Positions 18,020 through 29,186 of a stretch of DNA of 64,000 bases are shown here, one piece after another. Source of the DNA: Martinezella calliandrae (GTDB lineage: Bacteria; Pseudomonadota; Alphaproteobacteria; Rhizobiales; Rhizobiaceae); contig NZ_JARFYN010000003.1 of NCBI RefSeq assembly GCF_030272695.1, positions 1-64,000 of the forward strand, given 5' to 3'. A model generated the notes under the pieces. That model worked only from the letters and a program-made list of their open reading frames with translations, did no database searches and was not told where the DNA came from. The first letter of the stretch is position 1. The number at the start of each line of letters is the position of its first letter. The position numbers and the translations under genes were made by a program.

Positions 18020-20931
18020 GCGGCTGAACCGGCTTTCTTTTCAGTATTAAGTTTTTCAACGGCAGGCGACCGCGTGACAGCGGGCGCGATGATACCGGAC
18101 GGCATGCGCTCGCGCATCTCGTCCTCTTCACCGGCCATCACCGCCTTCAGGCGCGCGGTGATGTTGGCTCGCTTGTTTTCATTGGAGATTTTCTGCCCAA
18201 CGAGATCGGTCACATAGAAGGTGTCGATGACCTTTTCGCCGAAGGTGGTGATGCGCGCCGACTGGATGTCGAGCGACAGATCCGAGAGAACCGCGGTGAT
18301 TTCCGACAGAAGGCCGGGGCGGTCGAGGCATTCGACCTCGATGACGGTGAACTTGTTCGACAGGCTGTTGGAGATCGTCACCGATGGCGGAATGACGAAG
18401 GCCTTGTTCTTGCGGCGGTTCTTGGTGCGGGTGGCTATGACCTCCGGCAGGCGTTTGCGGCCGGCAAGCACGTCTTCGATCATTTTGCCGATGGTGGCGG
18501 CGCGCCGCAGCTCGTCCGCATCGTCGGCGAATTCGCGGCTTACATGGATGGTGTCCAGCGCACGACCGTCCGACGTGGTGAAAATCTGCGCATCCGCGAT
18601 ATTGGCGCCCGCGGCGGCGCAAGCGCCGGCGATCACGGTCAAGAGGCGCGGATGGTCAGGCGACAGCACGGTAATTTCCGTGATGGCGTGGAAACTGTCC
18701 GTGCGCACCATGGTCGCCAGAACCTGACCCGATTTATCGGTCTGGCGAATGAATTGTGTATGGCGGATCTGATCTTCCAGCGGCACAGACAGGAGATAGG
18801 GCTGGTAGTGCAGCTTGACATAGGCCTTGCGCTCCTTCTGGCTCCAGTCTCCCAGCGCCTTTTCGAGCGCTTTGGCGGCTTCCTCCGCCCGCTCCTTGCG
18901 CGAGACTTCCGAAAAACCGCCGGCAAGCAGCAATTCGGTCTCGTAGTAGAGCGTGCGCAAAAGCTGGCCTTTCCAGCCGTTCCAAACACCCGGGCCGACG
19001 GCGCGAATGTCGCAGACGGTCAAGATCAGCAGCATCTTTAATCGATCGAGCGACTGCACCCGGTCGGCAAAATCGATGATGGTCTTGCGGTCGGTGAGGT
19101 CACGGGTCTGAGCCACCATCGACATGGTCAGGTGCTCCTGGATCAACCAGACGACCAGCTCGGTCTGCTTCGGCGACAGGCCGAAACGGGGGCCGAGCTT
19201 GCGCGCCACCCTGGCGCCGGCATCCGAGTGATCCTCTTCCCGGCCCTTGGCGATATCATGCAACAGCACAGCGACGTAGAGCGCATCGCGGTCTTCAATG
19301 CCGGGCATCAGCTTGTTGACCAGCGGATGGATCTCCTCGGCCTTGCCCTTGTCGATCTCCGAGAGCACGTCGACGGTGCGGATAAGATGCTCGTCGACCG
19401 TATAGTGATGATACATATTGAACTGCATCATCGAGACGATCTTGCCGAATTCCGGAATGAAGCGGCCGAGCACGCCGGCCTCGTTCATGCGGCGCAGGAT
19501 CAACTCCGGATCGCGCTTCGAGGTGAGGATGGCCAGGAACAGGCGGTTCGCCTCTTCGTTCTCGCGCAGGTCGTTATCGATCAGCCCCAGCGAACGGGTG
19601 ACACGCTTCAGGGCGTCAGGATGAAATTCCAGCCCGTTGATGTCGGCGACGAAAAACAGCCTGATGAGGTTCACCGGGTCGCGTTTGAAAACATCGGGAT
19701 GGGCGAGTGCGATGCGGCCACGGTCCTCGACGAACTCGAGCGTGCCTGGGATCTTGCGCGAGCGATGCGCGAAGCGGCTGATGACGCCGGTCAGCCCCGG
19801 CGTCGCCTTGGCCTGCTGGTCCTCAAGCGCCGCACAAAGGATGCGCGTGAGATCCCCCACGTCCTTGGCGACAAGGAAGTAGTGCTTCATGAAGCGTTCA
19901 ACAGCGGAAAGGCCGGGGCGGGCATGATAGCCAAGCGCCTCGGCAATCTCGCGCTGGATGTCGAAGGACAGCCGCTCCTCAGCCTTGCCGGTCAAGAAGT
20001 GCATATGGCAGCGCACGGCCCAGAGGAAATCCTCTGCCTTCTGGAAGAGGCGATATTCCTGCTTCGACAGCACCCCGAGCTTTACCAGATCGGCCGCATC
20101 GCGGACATGGTAATAATATTTCGAGATCCAGAACAGCGTATGCAGGTCGCGCAGACCGCCCTTGCCTTCCTTGACGTTCGGCTCGACCAGATAGCGGGTG
20201 TCGCCTGCCTTGCGATGGCGTTCGTCGCGCTCGGCGAGTTTGGCGGCGATGAATTCCGGGCCAGTATTGGTGACGATTTCCTTGTCGAAACGCGTTTCCA
20301 GCTCGCGCGCCAAGGGCTCATTGCCGCAGATATAGCGCGTTTCGAGGATGGCGGTGCGCACCGTCATATCGGACTTTGCTTGGCGGATGCATTCTTCAAG
20401 CGTGCGCGTGGCATGGCCGACCTTCAAGCCCATGTCCCAAAGCATGTAGAGAATGAACTCCACCGCCTTGTGGGTCTCCTCCGCGGGCTTCGGCTTGAAG
20501 AGGAAGAGAAGGTCGATATCCGAGCCCGGCGCGAGCGTGTCACGGCCATAGCCGCCGACGGCAGTGATGGCAAAGCCGCCCTTCTGCTTCGGATAGACGT
20601 GGCGAACCGTGAAGTCATAGAGGGCGGTAATGATCTGATCCTGCAGCCAGGAAATGCGGTACGCGCAATCGAGCCCGCCGCCTTCTTCGGAGAGCAAGCG
20701 GCGCGCCTTTTCGCGGCCCTCCTGGCTTGCCTTCTTCAACAGAACAAGAAGAGCGGAGCGCTGGTCCTTATTGTCCTCATGGCACTTGGCGAGGGTCTCG
20801 CATTCCGCCCACAGCGCGGGGACGTCGAGAATGGCGGAAAAATCGATGTCATGCGTCACCATGCTCTGCCGACCGGGATCCTGTTCATTGACCGCGGCCC
20901 ATTTCCGGCGCGCCTGTCTTTTCGTCTGCAT
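18016..20931 (-). CDS. glnD: Bifunctional uridylyltransferase/uridylyl-removing enzyme (PII)
   Basis: This 971-residue sensor of glutamine modifies PII proteins (GlnB/GlnK), and so steers the NtrBC response and glutamine synthetase. Domains in order are a nucleotidyltransferase ([19 protein letters not shown], with the G-S and D-x-D residues, about residue 127), an HD phosphohydrolase ([15 protein letters not shown], about residue 535), and two C-terminal ACT domains ([15 protein letters not shown] and [15 protein letters not shown]). AGAGG lies 9-10 bases before the ATG at 20931; an internal ATG at 20862 would give 948 residues, nearer to S. meliloti GlnD, so the start is open. Confidence 0.97.
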   Translation of the reverse strand: MQTKRQARRKWAAVNEQDPGRQSMVTHDIDFSAILDVPALWAECETLAKCHEDNKDQRSALLVLLKKASQEGREKARRLLSEEGGGLDCAYRISWLQDQIITALYDFTVRHVYPKQKGGFAITAVGGYGRDTLAPGSDIDLLFLFKPKPAEETHKAVEFILYMLWDMGLKVGHATRTLEECIRQAKSDMTVRTAILETRYICGNEPLARELETRFDKEIVTNTGPEFIAAKLAERDERHRKAGDTRYLVEPNVKEGKGGLRDLHTLFWISKYYYHVRDAADLVKLGVLSKQEYRLFQKAEDFLWAVRCHMHFLTGKAEERLSFDIQREIAEALGYHARPGLSAVERFMKHYFLVAKDVGDLTRILCAALEDQQAKATPGLTGVISRFAHRSRKIPGTLEFVEDRGRIALAHPDVFKRDPVNLIRLFFVADINGLEFHPDALKRVTRSLGLIDNDLRENEEANRLFLAILTSKRDPELILRRMNEAGVLGRFIPEFGKIVSMMQFNMYHHYTVDEHLIRTVDVLSEIDKGKAEEIHPLVNKLMPGIEDRDALYVAVLLHDIAKGREEDHSDAGARVARKLGPRFGLSPKQTELVVWLIQEHLTMSMVAQTRDLTDRKTIIDFADRVQSLDRLKMLLILTVCDIRAVGPGVWNGWKGQLLRTLYYETELLLAGGFSEVSRKERAEEAAKALEKALGDWSQKERKAYVKLHYQPYLLSVPLEDQIRHTQFIRQTDKSGQVLATMVRTDSFHAITEITVLSPDHPRLLTVIAGACAAAGANIADAQIFTTSDGRALDTIHVSREFADDADELRRAATIGKMIEDVLAGRKRLPEVIATRTKNRRKNKAFVIPPSVTISNSLSNKFTVIEVECLDRPGLLSEITAVLSDLSLDIQSARITTFGEKVIDTFYVTDLVGQKISNENKRANITARLKAVMAGEEDEMRERMPSGIIAPAVTRSPAVEKLNTEKKAGSAA

Positions 20932-21087
20932 GCGCTATAGCCTCTTTGCCCGGCGATTTACACAGGCATTCTACGCCCGAATCCTCATAATTCAGCCTGA
21001 GCCAAATTCCCGAATCAGTGGCTTCGGGACTTCTATCGGGCCAAAGTAGACGAAGGATGACGGCTGTTGATGCAGAAATCGGCAGTT

Positions 21088-21381
21088 TTAGGGCTGCGGC
21101 GCCTCAAGCGACCGTCTGAGTTCGGTTATGCTATATAATATATTTCGCGATTGGGCGCCGATCTGCACCAACATTTCCCGTTCACATTCCCAATAGCCGG
21201 CCTTGGCGATGTTTGAGCTGATGTCGGAAATCCGGCTGCAGGACAGGGCGATATTGAGGAGCCCGCGATCGGATTCGCAGTCCGGCGGATCGCCCTCGCC
21301 GCAGATCTTGCCGCGGGCCGCTATGGGAGAAAAACGCTCGGCAAGGATGCGGACCTCGGCGAGAAGATGTTCGATATGCAT
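21088..21381 (-). CDS. Small protein of unknown function downstream of mutS
   Basis: This is a 97-residue open frame that I do not recognise. It is helical in character with no membrane segment or signal peptide, and has three cysteines (CGEGDPPDCES and a later SCSR). AAGGA lies seven bases before the ATG, and it starts 27 bases after the mutS stop on the same strand, both favouring a real gene co-transcribed with mutS. The following gene, glnD, begins after a 156-base gap. Confidence 0.6.
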   Translation of the reverse strand: MHIEHLLAEVRILAERFSPIAARGKICGEGDPPDCESDRGLLNIALSCSRISDISSNIAKAGYWECEREMLVQIGAQSRNILYSITELRRSLEAPQP

Positions 21382-21408
21382 CGGATTATCCTTGGAAATC
21401 GCCTGTTG

Positions 21409-24150
21409 TCAGCCGGCCTTGTTCAGAGTCTTCTTCAGTTCATAAAGCGTATCGAGTGCGGCGCGCGGCGTCAGGTCGTCAAGATCGAGCGCCTTCAGCG
21501 CCTCCTCGACCTTGGACGGCCCTCGCGCGCCGGCCGCTTCCTCGCGGCGGACCGCGACCTGGAAAAGTGGCAGGTCGTCGATCAACTGGCTTGCGGGATT
21601 CTTGCGGTCGGCATCCTCCAGACGCGTCAGAACGTCGCGGGCACGCGCCACCACCGAAGCCGGCAGGCCGGCGAGCCGCGCCACCTGAATACCGTAGGAA
21701 CGGTCGGCAGCACCCGGCCCAACCTCGTGCAGGAAGATCACGTCACCGTCCCACTCCTTGACGCGCATCGTGGCATTTGAGAGCCGGCCAAGCTTTTCCG
21801 ACAATACCGTCAGTTCGTGAAAATGAGTGGCAAAGAGACCGCGGCATCTGTTGGCCTCGTGCAAGTGCTCGACCGCCGCCCAGGCGATCGAGAGACCGTC
21901 GAACGTCGCGGTACCACGGCCGATTTCATCGAGAATGACCAGCGACCGGGCGGTCGCCTGGTTGAGGATCGCCGCCGTCTCGACCATCTCGACCATGAAG
22001 GTGGAGCGACCCCGCGCCAGATCGTCCGAAGCACCGACCCGTGAGAACAGCCGATCGACGATGCCAATGTGCGCGGAATCGGCGGGCACGAAGGACCCCA
22101 TCTGCGCGAGGATGGCAATCAGCGCATTCTGGCGCAGGAAGGTCGATTTACCGCCCATGTTCGGCCCGGTCAGTAGCCAGATCGCGCCGTCCTTGCCATC
22201 CGCCGTCGGCGATAGGTCGCAATTGTTGGCGACGAAGGGGCCGCCGGCTTGCCGGCGCAGTGCCTGCTCGACCACAGGATGGCGGCCACCGCCGATCGCA
22301 AACATCCGGCTATCGTCGACCACCGGCCGGCAATAGCCCTGTTCCTCGGCAAGCAACGCCAGCCCGGCCGCGACATCGATCACCGATAGCGCACGAGCGC
22401 CGGCCTTGACCACCTCGGCCTCCGCCACTACGGCTATCACCATGCGATCAAAGGCCTCCAGCTCGATCGCCAGCGCCTTGTCCGCGGCGTTGGCGATGCG
22501 GCTTTCAAGATCGGCAAGCTCGGTCGTGGTGAAGCGCATAGCATTGGCCATGGTCTGGCGATGGATGAAGCGCGCCTTCGCCTCGGCAGTATCGGTCATC
22601 GGACCGGCGTTGCCGGCCGTGACCTCGATGAAATACCCGAGGATGTTGTTGTGCTTGATCTTCAGCGATTTGATGCCGGTTTCCTCGGCATATTGCAGTT
22701 GCAGTCCGGCAATGACCCGGCGCGACTGGTCGCGCAGCGCGCGGACTTCGTCCAGCTCGGCATTCGCGCCCTCCCGCAGGAACCCGCCGTCGCGCTTCAA
22801 CTGCGGCAATTCATCAGAGAGCATGCCGGCAAGCAGCGCTTCGAGCTCGGCGGGCAAGGCCCGGAGCCCGGCAAGTGCCGCCGCCAGTTCCTCGGGAAGC
22901 AATGCGCCACCCAGCAGATCGGCAACGCCGGCAGCTGCGCCAAGCCCTTGGCGGATCGCCCAAAGATCGCGCGGGCCACCGCGGTCAAGCGCCAGACGCG
23001 AGAGCGCACGAGGCATGTCCGGCACATGTTTGAGTGCGGTCCTGAGATCGCCGCAAAGCGAAGGCTCTTCGGCGAAAAAGCTGATCGAATCCAGCCGTTC
23101 GTTGATGCGCGCCGGGTCTGTCAGCGGTGACATCAGCCGCTCGGCAAGCAGACGCGCACCACCGCCGGTTACCGTGCGGTCGATTGCCTTCAGGAGCGAA
23201 CCGTTGCGGTCACCGGAAAGAGTGCGCACCAGTTCGAGATTGGCGCGGGTGGCGGGATCGACGAACAGCGTCGATGCGCCACTTTCGCGCTCCGGCAGCC
23301 CGAGCGGCGGTCGCTCGGCAAGCTGGGTCCTTTCGACATAGGCGATGGCGGCAGCGGCGGCGGCAAGCTCGGCGCGGCTGAAAGAGCCGAAACCGTCCAA
23401 CGTCGAGACGTCAAAATATCTGGTAATGCGGCCCTCGGCGCTGGCGCTGTCGAAAAGCACGGCCGGTTGCGGCACGGCGGTGCGGCCGAGCACGTCCAGG
23501 ACCGGCTTCAGCTCGGGATCGTGGAACATCGTGTCGGGCAGGATCAGCTCGCGCGGATCAATGCGCAGGATATCGGCGAGCAGCCGGGAGGCTTCCGTCT
23601 CGGCCAATCGGAAAACGCCCGTCGAAATATCGATCCAGGCGAGCGCCAGTTGTGGCTCCGCGCCGCCGCGAATGCGGGCGAGCGCCATCAGATAGTTGGA
23701 TTCCGAGGGCGACAGCAGCTTTTCCTCGGTAATCGTGCCCGGCGTCACCAGACGCACGACATCGCGCCGGACCACCGACTTGCCGCCGCGCTTCTTCGCC
23801 TCCGCCGGGTCCTCCACCTGTTCGCAAACGGCGACTCGGAAACCAAGCGAAATCAGCTTCTGCAGATAGTCGTCGGCGGCATGCACCGGTACGCCACACA
23901 TGGGAATATCCTGCCCCATATGCTGTCCGCGCTTGGTGAGCGTGATGCCGAGCGCGCGCGACGCATCAACGGCGTCCTCGAAGAACAGCTCGTAGAAATC
24001 GCCCATGCGATAGAATAGCAGCGAACCGGGATTGTTCGCCTTGATCTCAATATATTGCTCCATCATCGGCGTGGCCGAAGCGCGACTTTCTTCCGAGGCA
24101 AGCTCGGTAGCCGAGAAAGCATCGATGCTGGCAATTATTCGTTCGTTCAC
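21409..24150 (-). CDS. mutS: DNA mismatch repair protein MutS
   Basis: This 913-residue mismatch recognition ATPase is slightly longer than E. coli MutS. The N-terminal mismatch-binding domain carries the F-x-E-type wedge in [14 protein letters not shown]. The ATPase domain has Walker [15 protein letters not shown] near residue 660, and [21 protein letters not shown] in the Walker B/signature region. It is divergent from tme, 113 bases away. Confidence 0.98.
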   Translation of the reverse strand: MNERIIASIDAFSATELASEESRASATPMMEQYIEIKANNPGSLLFYRMGDFYELFFEDAVDASRALGITLTKRGQHMGQDIPMCGVPVHAADDYLQKLISLGFRVAVCEQVEDPAEAKKRGGKSVVRRDVVRLVTPGTITEEKLLSPSESNYLMALARIRGGAEPQLALAWIDISTGVFRLAETEASRLLADILRIDPRELILPDTMFHDPELKPVLDVLGRTAVPQPAVLFDSASAEGRITRYFDVSTLDGFGSFSRAELAAAAAAIAYVERTQLAERPPLGLPERESGASTLFVDPATRANLELVRTLSGDRNGSLLKAIDRTVTGGGARLLAERLMSPLTDPARINERLDSISFFAEEPSLCGDLRTALKHVPDMPRALSRLALDRGGPRDLWAIRQGLGAAAGVADLLGGALLPEELAAALAGLRALPAELEALLAGMLSDELPQLKRDGGFLREGANAELDEVRALRDQSRRVIAGLQLQYAEETGIKSLKIKHNNILGYFIEVTAGNAGPMTDTAEAKARFIHRQTMANAMRFTTTELADLESRIANAADKALAIELEAFDRMVIAVVAEAEVVKAGARALSVIDVAAGLALLAEEQGYCRPVVDDSRMFAIGGGRHPVVEQALRRQAGGPFVANNCDLSPTADGKDGAIWLLTGPNMGGKSTFLRQNALIAILAQMGSFVPADSAHIGIVDRLFSRVGASDDLARGRSTFMVEMVETAAILNQATARSLVILDEIGRGTATFDGLSIAWAAVEHLHEANRCRGLFATHFHELTVLSEKLGRLSNATMRVKEWDGDVIFLHEVGPGAADRSYGIQVARLAGLPASVVARARDVLTRLEDADRKNPASQLIDDLPLFQVAVRREEAAGARGPSKVEEALKALDLDDLTPRAALDTLYELKKTLNKAG

Positions 24151-24263
24151 GGAGGTGCAGTTTTTCCCAAAAAATGAGGTGCCACCCTACCCGCGCGCCG
24201 CTATAGAAGACAACAGCTATCGGGCAAGAGGGACCGGTCGCCCACAGGAGGTTTGGAGGATAC

Positions 24264-26552
24264 ATGTCTGATACAACCAGCACGCCGCGTCCGGGAACAG
24301 GGGTCACCGATCAGGAAGCGCTCGACTTCCACAAGCAAGGTCGCCCCGGTAAAATTGAAATCAATCCGACCAAACCGATGGCGACCCAGCGCGATCTTTC
24401 GCTTGCCTATTCGCCGGGCGTCGCCGTACCGGTGAAGGCGATCGCCGCCGATCCGGGAACGGCCTACGACTATACGTCCCGCGGCAACATGGTAGCCGTC
24501 ATCTCCAACGGCACGGCCATTCTCGGCCTCGGCAATCTCGGAGCACTGGCCTCCAAGCCGGTCATGGAAGGCAAGGCCGTTCTCTTCAAGCGCTTTGCCG
24601 ATGTCGATTCGATCGACCTCGAAATCGATACCGAAAATGTCGACGAGTTCATCAACTGCGTCCGCTACCTCGGCCCCTCCTTCGGCGGCATCAATCTCGA
24701 GGATATCAAGGCTCCTGACTGTTTCATCATCGAACAGCGCCTGCGTGAGCTGATGGATATCCCCGTATTCCACGACGACCAGCATGGCACCGCGATCATC
24801 GCCGCCGCCGGCCTGATTAATGCGCTGGAACTGACCGGTCGCGACCTCAAGACCACCAAGCTCGTCTGCAACGGCGCAGGCGCTGCTGCGATCGCCTGCG
24901 TCGAGCTGATCAAGGCGATGGGTTTCAACCCTGACAACATCGTGCTCTGCGACACCAAGGGCGTGATCTACCAGGGCCGCAGCGAAGGCATGAACCAATG
25001 GAAATCGGCGCATGCGGTGAAAACCGACAACCGTACGCTGGCGGATGCAATGAAAGGCGCCGATGTGGTTTTCGGCTTGTCGCAGAAGGGTGCCTTTTCC
25101 GCCGAGATGATCCGCTCCATGGCCGAGAGGCCGATCATCTTCGCCATGGCCAATCCCGATCCAGAAATCACGCCGGAGGAAGTCGCCCGCATCCGCGATG
25201 ACGCCATCATGGCGACCGGGCGCTCCGACTATCCGAATCAGGTCAACAACGTCCTCGGCTTTCCCTATATCTTCCGCGGTGCGCTGGATGTGCGCGCTTC
25301 GACGATCAACGATGAGATGAAGATCGCCGCGGTGAAGGCCCTGGCCAACCTAGCACGCGAAGATGTGCCGGACGATGTGGTCGCCGCCTATCAGGGCACG
25401 AGACCACGTTTCGGGGCGCAATACATCATCCCCGTGCCCTTCGATCCGCGCCTGATTTCGGCAATCCCAGTCGCCGTCGCACAAGCCGCGATTGAGAGCG
25501 GCGTCGCCCGTCGGGCCATACCCGACATGGCCGCCTATGCCCGCGAACTCTCGGCCCGACGCGACCCGATCGCCTCGACGCTGGCGCAGCTCTACGAACG
25601 CGTGCGCCGGCATCCAAAACGCATCGTCTTCGCCGAGGCTGAAGAAGAGCAGGTCATGCGCGCCGCTTTGTCCTATGCCAATCAAGGGCTCGGCACCGCC
25701 ATCCTGCTCGGCCGCGAGGATCTGCTCCACGCCACTGCCGAACGCGCCGGGATCGATCTTACCCGGCCTGGCCTCGAGATCGTCAACGCCCGCATTTCCA
25801 AGCGTGTGGAGGCCTATATCGACTACCTCTACGCCCGTCTGCAGCGCAGAGGCTATCTGCACCGCGATGTAACGCGTCTGATCCACAACGACCGCAACCA
25901 TTTCGCCGCCTGCATGGTGGCCCTCGGCGATGCCGACGGCGTGGTGACAGGCGTGACACGCAACTATTCGACCGCGCTCGACGACGTACGCCGCTGCATC
26001 GACGCCAAGCCGGGGCACCGGATCATCGGCGCGTCGCTGGTGCTTGCCCGAGGCCGCACGGTCATCGTCGCCGACACCGCCGTGCACGACATGCCGACAG
26101 CAGAGGAACTTGCCGATATAGCCGAGGAGGCCGCCGGCTTTGCACGACGCTTGGGCTATGAACCGCGCGTCGCCATGCTCGCCTACTCCACCTTCGGACA
26201 TCCCTCGGGCGAACGCTCCGAACGGGTGCGCGAAGCGGTGAACATTCTCGACAGGCGCTATGTCAATTTCGAATTCGACGGCGAAATGGCGGCCGATGTG
26301 GCGTTGAACCGCAAGATCATGCAGACCCAGTATCCGTTCGCCCGCCTCTCCGGGCCTGCCAACGTGCTGGTGATGCCGGCCTTCCACTCTGCGTCGATCT
26401 CCACGAAGATGCTGCAGGAACTCGGCGGCTCCACCGTCATCGGCCCGCTGCTGGTCGGCTTCGACAAGCCGGTGCAGATCACCTCGATGGGGGCAAAGGA
26501 TTCGGATATTGTCAACATGGCCGCCATCGCCGCCTATGGGGCTGGAGCGTAG
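24264..26552 (+). CDS. tme: NADP-dependent malic enzyme, chimeric (malic enzyme + phosphotransacetylase-like domain)
   Basis: This 762-residue protein decarboxylates malate to pyruvate. The malic enzyme part (about residues 1-430) has AYSPGVAVP, the catalytic HDDQHGTAI and the Rossmann loop [10 protein letters not shown]. The C-terminal 330 residues are related to phosphotransacetylase (for example [17 protein letters not shown]), which in rhizobia is thought to be structural or regulatory. Rhizobia have two such enzymes, Dme (NAD) and Tme (NADP). I prefer Tme because S. meliloti tme lies next to mutS and near olsB, but cofactor choice is not proven here. GGAGG lies just before the ATG. Confidence 0.9.
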   Translation: MSDTTSTPRPGTGVTDQEALDFHKQGRPGKIEINPTKPMATQRDLSLAYSPGVAVPVKAIAADPGTAYDYTSRGNMVAVISNGTAILGLGNLGALASKPVMEGKAVLFKRFADVDSIDLEIDTENVDEFINCVRYLGPSFGGINLEDIKAPDCFIIEQRLRELMDIPVFHDDQHGTAIIAAAGLINALELTGRDLKTTKLVCNGAGAAAIACVELIKAMGFNPDNIVLCDTKGVIYQGRSEGMNQWKSAHAVKTDNRTLADAMKGADVVFGLSQKGAFSAEMIRSMAERPIIFAMANPDPEITPEEVARIRDDAIMATGRSDYPNQVNNVLGFPYIFRGALDVRASTINDEMKIAAVKALANLAREDVPDDVVAAYQGTRPRFGAQYIIPVPFDPRLISAIPVAVAQAAIESGVARRAIPDMAAYARELSARRDPIASTLAQLYERVRRHPKRIVFAEAEEEQVMRAALSYANQGLGTAILLGREDLLHATAERAGIDLTRPGLEIVNARISKRVEAYIDYLYARLQRRGYLHRDVTRLIHNDRNHFAACMVALGDADGVVTGVTRNYSTALDDVRRCIDAKPGHRIIGASLVLARGRTVIVADTAVHDMPTAEELADIAEEAAGFARRLGYEPRVAMLAYSTFGHPSGERSERVREAVNILDRRYVNFEFDGEMAADVALNRKIMQTQYPFARLSGPANVLVMPAFHSASISTKMLQELGGSTVIGPLLVGFDKPVQITSMGAKDSDIVNMAAIAAYGAGA

Positions 26553-26576
26553 TCGGGAGCTCTCAGGCGGCGGAGC

Positions 26577-26605
26577 CGGCGGCCGGAGAAAGGCGATGGC
26601 CGCCG
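26577..26605 (+). terminator. GC-rich stem-loop after tme
   Basis: CGGCGGCC (26577-26584) pairs with GGCCGCCG (26598-26605) across 13 bases. It lies 25 bases after the tme stop and before the cyclase gene on the same strand. No U tract follows, so it may be an mRNA-stabilising stem rather than a terminator. Confidence 0.4.
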
Positions 26606-26624
26606 GGTCAATTCGGTGTAAAAT

Positions 26625-28040
26625 GTGCCAATGAGTGAAGCTCAGCCCCTATTCGGAGTGCTGCGCCATTCGGCGCGGCCGGAAATTGTCGATGCCATTG
26701 AGCGGCTCGTCCTTGAGGCACCCGACCGCAAGCTCAACCGCGTGAACGCGCTTGCCTTCGCGGCCGACCATGGTTTCGATGAAGAGCAGACAATCAACGC
26801 TTTCCTGCATGCATCTCGTCTCGGCCTCTTCGAGATATCCTGGAATGTGCTTTGCCCCGGTTGCGGTGGAGTGTTAGATGCCAACACCTCGCTGAAAACT
26901 GTTCAGAGCGACAGTTATAACTGCGCGCTTTGCGCCGCCGGCTATGAGCCGACGCTCGATGAGATGGTCGAAGTCACGTTCACCGTCAGCCCCCGCGCAC
27001 GCCACATCGAGGCCCATAATCCACACGAATTGCCGCCGATCGAATATTTTCGCCAGATCTATTGGGGCTCGGGCGTCGATCTTCCCGATGAAGGTTACGG
27101 GGAGACGGTCGACCAATTCATTCTGGAGGCGCTGGAACTGCCGGCCGGAGAAAAAGCTGTCGTGTCGCTTCAATTGCCGGCGGAATACGTCATCATCTTC
27201 GAGCCGGTCACGCACGCGGCACTATTCCTCGACGTGAAAGGCGAACCGTCGAAGGAGCGGCAATCCATCTCACTGGTGTTCGATCGGATGCACCGGCACA
27301 GTGAGCCCATGACCTTGCGACCCGGCCCCCTACGCGTTCTGATGGAAAATCATACGGACGTTCGCACATTGCCGTCGATCTGCGTGGCCAATGACGCGCT
27401 TCACGGCCTGCTGGGTAAGCGGCGCCCGTTCCTGACGGCCAAACGATTGCTTTCCAACCAAACCTTCCGCGATATCCATCGCACGGACACGATCGACGTG
27501 GACCAGCGGCTGAAGATCACCAGCCTCACCTTCCTTTTCACCGATTTGCGCGGTTCGACCGCGCTGTACGAAAGGGTCGGCGACCTTGCGGCCTTCGATT
27601 TGGTGAGGACCCATTTCAGCATCCTGCAAGAGATCGTCGGCGCAGAAGCCGGTGCGGTCGTCAAAACCATCGGGGATGCGGTCATGGCGACGTTCCCAAC
27701 TCCAGACCGGGCATTGGTCGCGGCGACACGGATGCGCGAAGCCATGCTCAGCCTCAATAAGGAGCGCGGCAACGACGATCTTCTTCTAAAGATCGGTATC
27801 CACGAGGGACCATGCATTGCGGTAAGCCTCAATGAGCGGCAGGACTATTTCGGACAAACAGTCAACATCGCCTCTCGCGTGCAGCATCTTGCCACTTCGC
27901 ACGAAATATTCGCCACCGGCTCCGTACTCGACAACCCTAGCGTCGCGAAATTTCTGACGACGCGCGGCCTGAAGCCGCAATCACATCACGTCTCGCTCCG
28001 CGGCATTACGGATGAGATCGATATTTTTGCCATTCCCTGA
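26625..28040 (+). CDS. Class III adenylate/guanylate cyclase with N-terminal zinc ribbon
   Basis: This 471-residue soluble protein has a C-terminal class III nucleotidyl cyclase domain (about residues 300-465). The first metal Asp is in FTDLRGST and the second in IGDAVMATF, and GIHEGPCIAV follows. The upstream 290 residues hold four cysteines in two CxxC pairs (C77, C80, C100, C103), fitting a zinc ribbon, and a DUF5939-like region preceding the cyclase. No membrane segment is visible. The signal sensed and the product (cAMP or cGMP) are unknown. The start could also be the second Met at 26631. Confidence 0.85.
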   Translation: MPMSEAQPLFGVLRHSARPEIVDAIERLVLEAPDRKLNRVNALAFAADHGFDEEQTINAFLHASRLGLFEISWNVLCPGCGGVLDANTSLKTVQSDSYNCALCAAGYEPTLDEMVEVTFTVSPRARHIEAHNPHELPPIEYFRQIYWGSGVDLPDEGYGETVDQFILEALELPAGEKAVVSLQLPAEYVIIFEPVTHAALFLDVKGEPSKERQSISLVFDRMHRHSEPMTLRPGPLRVLMENHTDVRTLPSICVANDALHGLLGKRRPFLTAKRLLSNQTFRDIHRTDTIDVDQRLKITSLTFLFTDLRGSTALYERVGDLAAFDLVRTHFSILQEIVGAEAGAVVKTIGDAVMATFPTPDRALVAATRMREAMLSLNKERGNDDLLLKIGIHEGPCIAVSLNERQDYFGQTVNIASRVQHLATSHEIFATGSVLDNPSVAKFLTTRGLKPQSHHVSLRGITDEIDIFAIP

Positions 28041-28075
28041 GGATGTGCGTTGCCTGCCAACCGGGCATGCGACGA

Positions 28076-28954
28076 TTAGCTCGCGAAGCGACCGGCGTCG
28101 GCGCCGTAATAGTTGACGTAGCGGTCCGAAATGCTTTCGATCGGCAGGACGATCAGGACGTCGGTCGTGTTGAATGCGTGATCGACGACGGCCGTGGAGC
28201 CGACCATCGCGCCGAGCCGAAGATAACCCTTGATCAGCGGCGGCAGCGCCATCAGCGCCTTCTTGGAATTGACGGCTTCGACCGGCATCAGGTCCATTGT
28301 GCGGGCGAGCGAGGGCAGCGCGCCGACAGCCCATTCGTCCTTTGCGCTAACGTTATGGTAGAGGAAGGATAGAGCCAGGGCGTGCTGCTCCGGACGTATG
28401 CCGGGGAAAGAGGCGCAGCCGAACATGGCGTTCATGCCGTGTTTCAGCGAATAGGCCCAATTGCCCTGCCACAGCAGTTCCACAGTGCGCTTGGTGCGGT
28501 ATTCCGGCAGCACGCAGGAGCGGCCAAGCTCCATGAAACGCTTGTCGGGGTGACGGGCGAGCAGGGCGTCAATGTCGAATTCCGAAGAGGAATAGAAACC
28601 GCCATTTGCCATCGCCACATCCTGACGCAGCAGGCGATAGGTGCCGACGATCTGGTCTTCCGAATCACCTTCCAGCGAGCAGTCCAGCACCAAGAGATGG
28701 TCGCAGATCGAATCCCAGCTATCGATATCGCGCTGCCGACGCATAGCGTCGGCCGGCAATTGGGCGTTCATCTCCTCGACAAAGACGCGATAGCGCACGG
28801 CCTGAGCCGCGTCGATCTCCCGCGCCGTGCGAGCAAGGCGTGTTTCTAGATTTCCGATGCGTCCGAACACATCGCTGGCAACCGGCGCAACCGTTGCCTT
28901 AGAGGACTGAACCATTTCGCCCTGAGCTTCGCGATTCAAAATTTCGATGGACAT
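28076..28954 (-). CDS. olsB: L-ornithine N(alpha)-acyltransferase
   Basis: This 292-residue GNAT-fold acyltransferase transfers a 3-hydroxyacyl group from acyl-ACP to ornithine, the first step of ornithine lipid synthesis. Family features are RLARTAREIDAAQAVRYRVFVEE (broken here at its end), ICDHLLVLDCS, RFMELGRSCVLPEYR-like residues around 155, and GCASFPGIRPEQ. I took the ATG at 28954 (MSIEILN) with a purine-rich GGGGGGA before it; 22 further in-frame codons upstream are unlike the family. The second gene of the pathway, olsA, is at 10931-11728. Confidence 0.92.
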   Translation of the reverse strand: MSIEILNREAQGEMVQSSKATVAPVASDVFGRIGNLETRLARTAREIDAAQAVRYRVFVEEMNAQLPADAMRRQRDIDSWDSICDHLLVLDCSLEGDSEDQIVGTYRLLRQDVAMANGGFYSSSEFDIDALLARHPDKRFMELGRSCVLPEYRTKRTVELLWQGNWAYSLKHGMNAMFGCASFPGIRPEQHALALSFLYHNVSAKDEWAVGALPSLARTMDLMPVEAVNSKKALMALPPLIKGYLRLGAMVGSTAVVDHAFNTTDVLIVLPIESISDRYVNYYGADAGRFAS

Positions 28955-29186
28955 GGCGATTCCCCCCGTGCGGGTTGATATAGCGCCATAAAGCAAATTC
29001 GTGCGACAGGAAAGTGACATGGTGCTTCGCGAAAAGCAAGAACCGTGCCTGTTTCAATTGTCAACCCGGAGCGAAGTCCTGGAGTTTCAGGGGATCCGCT
29101 TAAAAAGTGCGCGGCTGCTTCCGAACAAGACCGTCGTCAGTCAAACAAGCGATCCGGAATGGTGATTCAATGGCCGATTATTTGCT

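Noticed and set aside
19132..20940. 602-codon open frame on the plus strand opposite glnD
   Set aside because: It is the antisense shadow of glnD in high-GC sequence. The translation has no recognisable domain and is rich in the residues expected from reverse-complemented codons.
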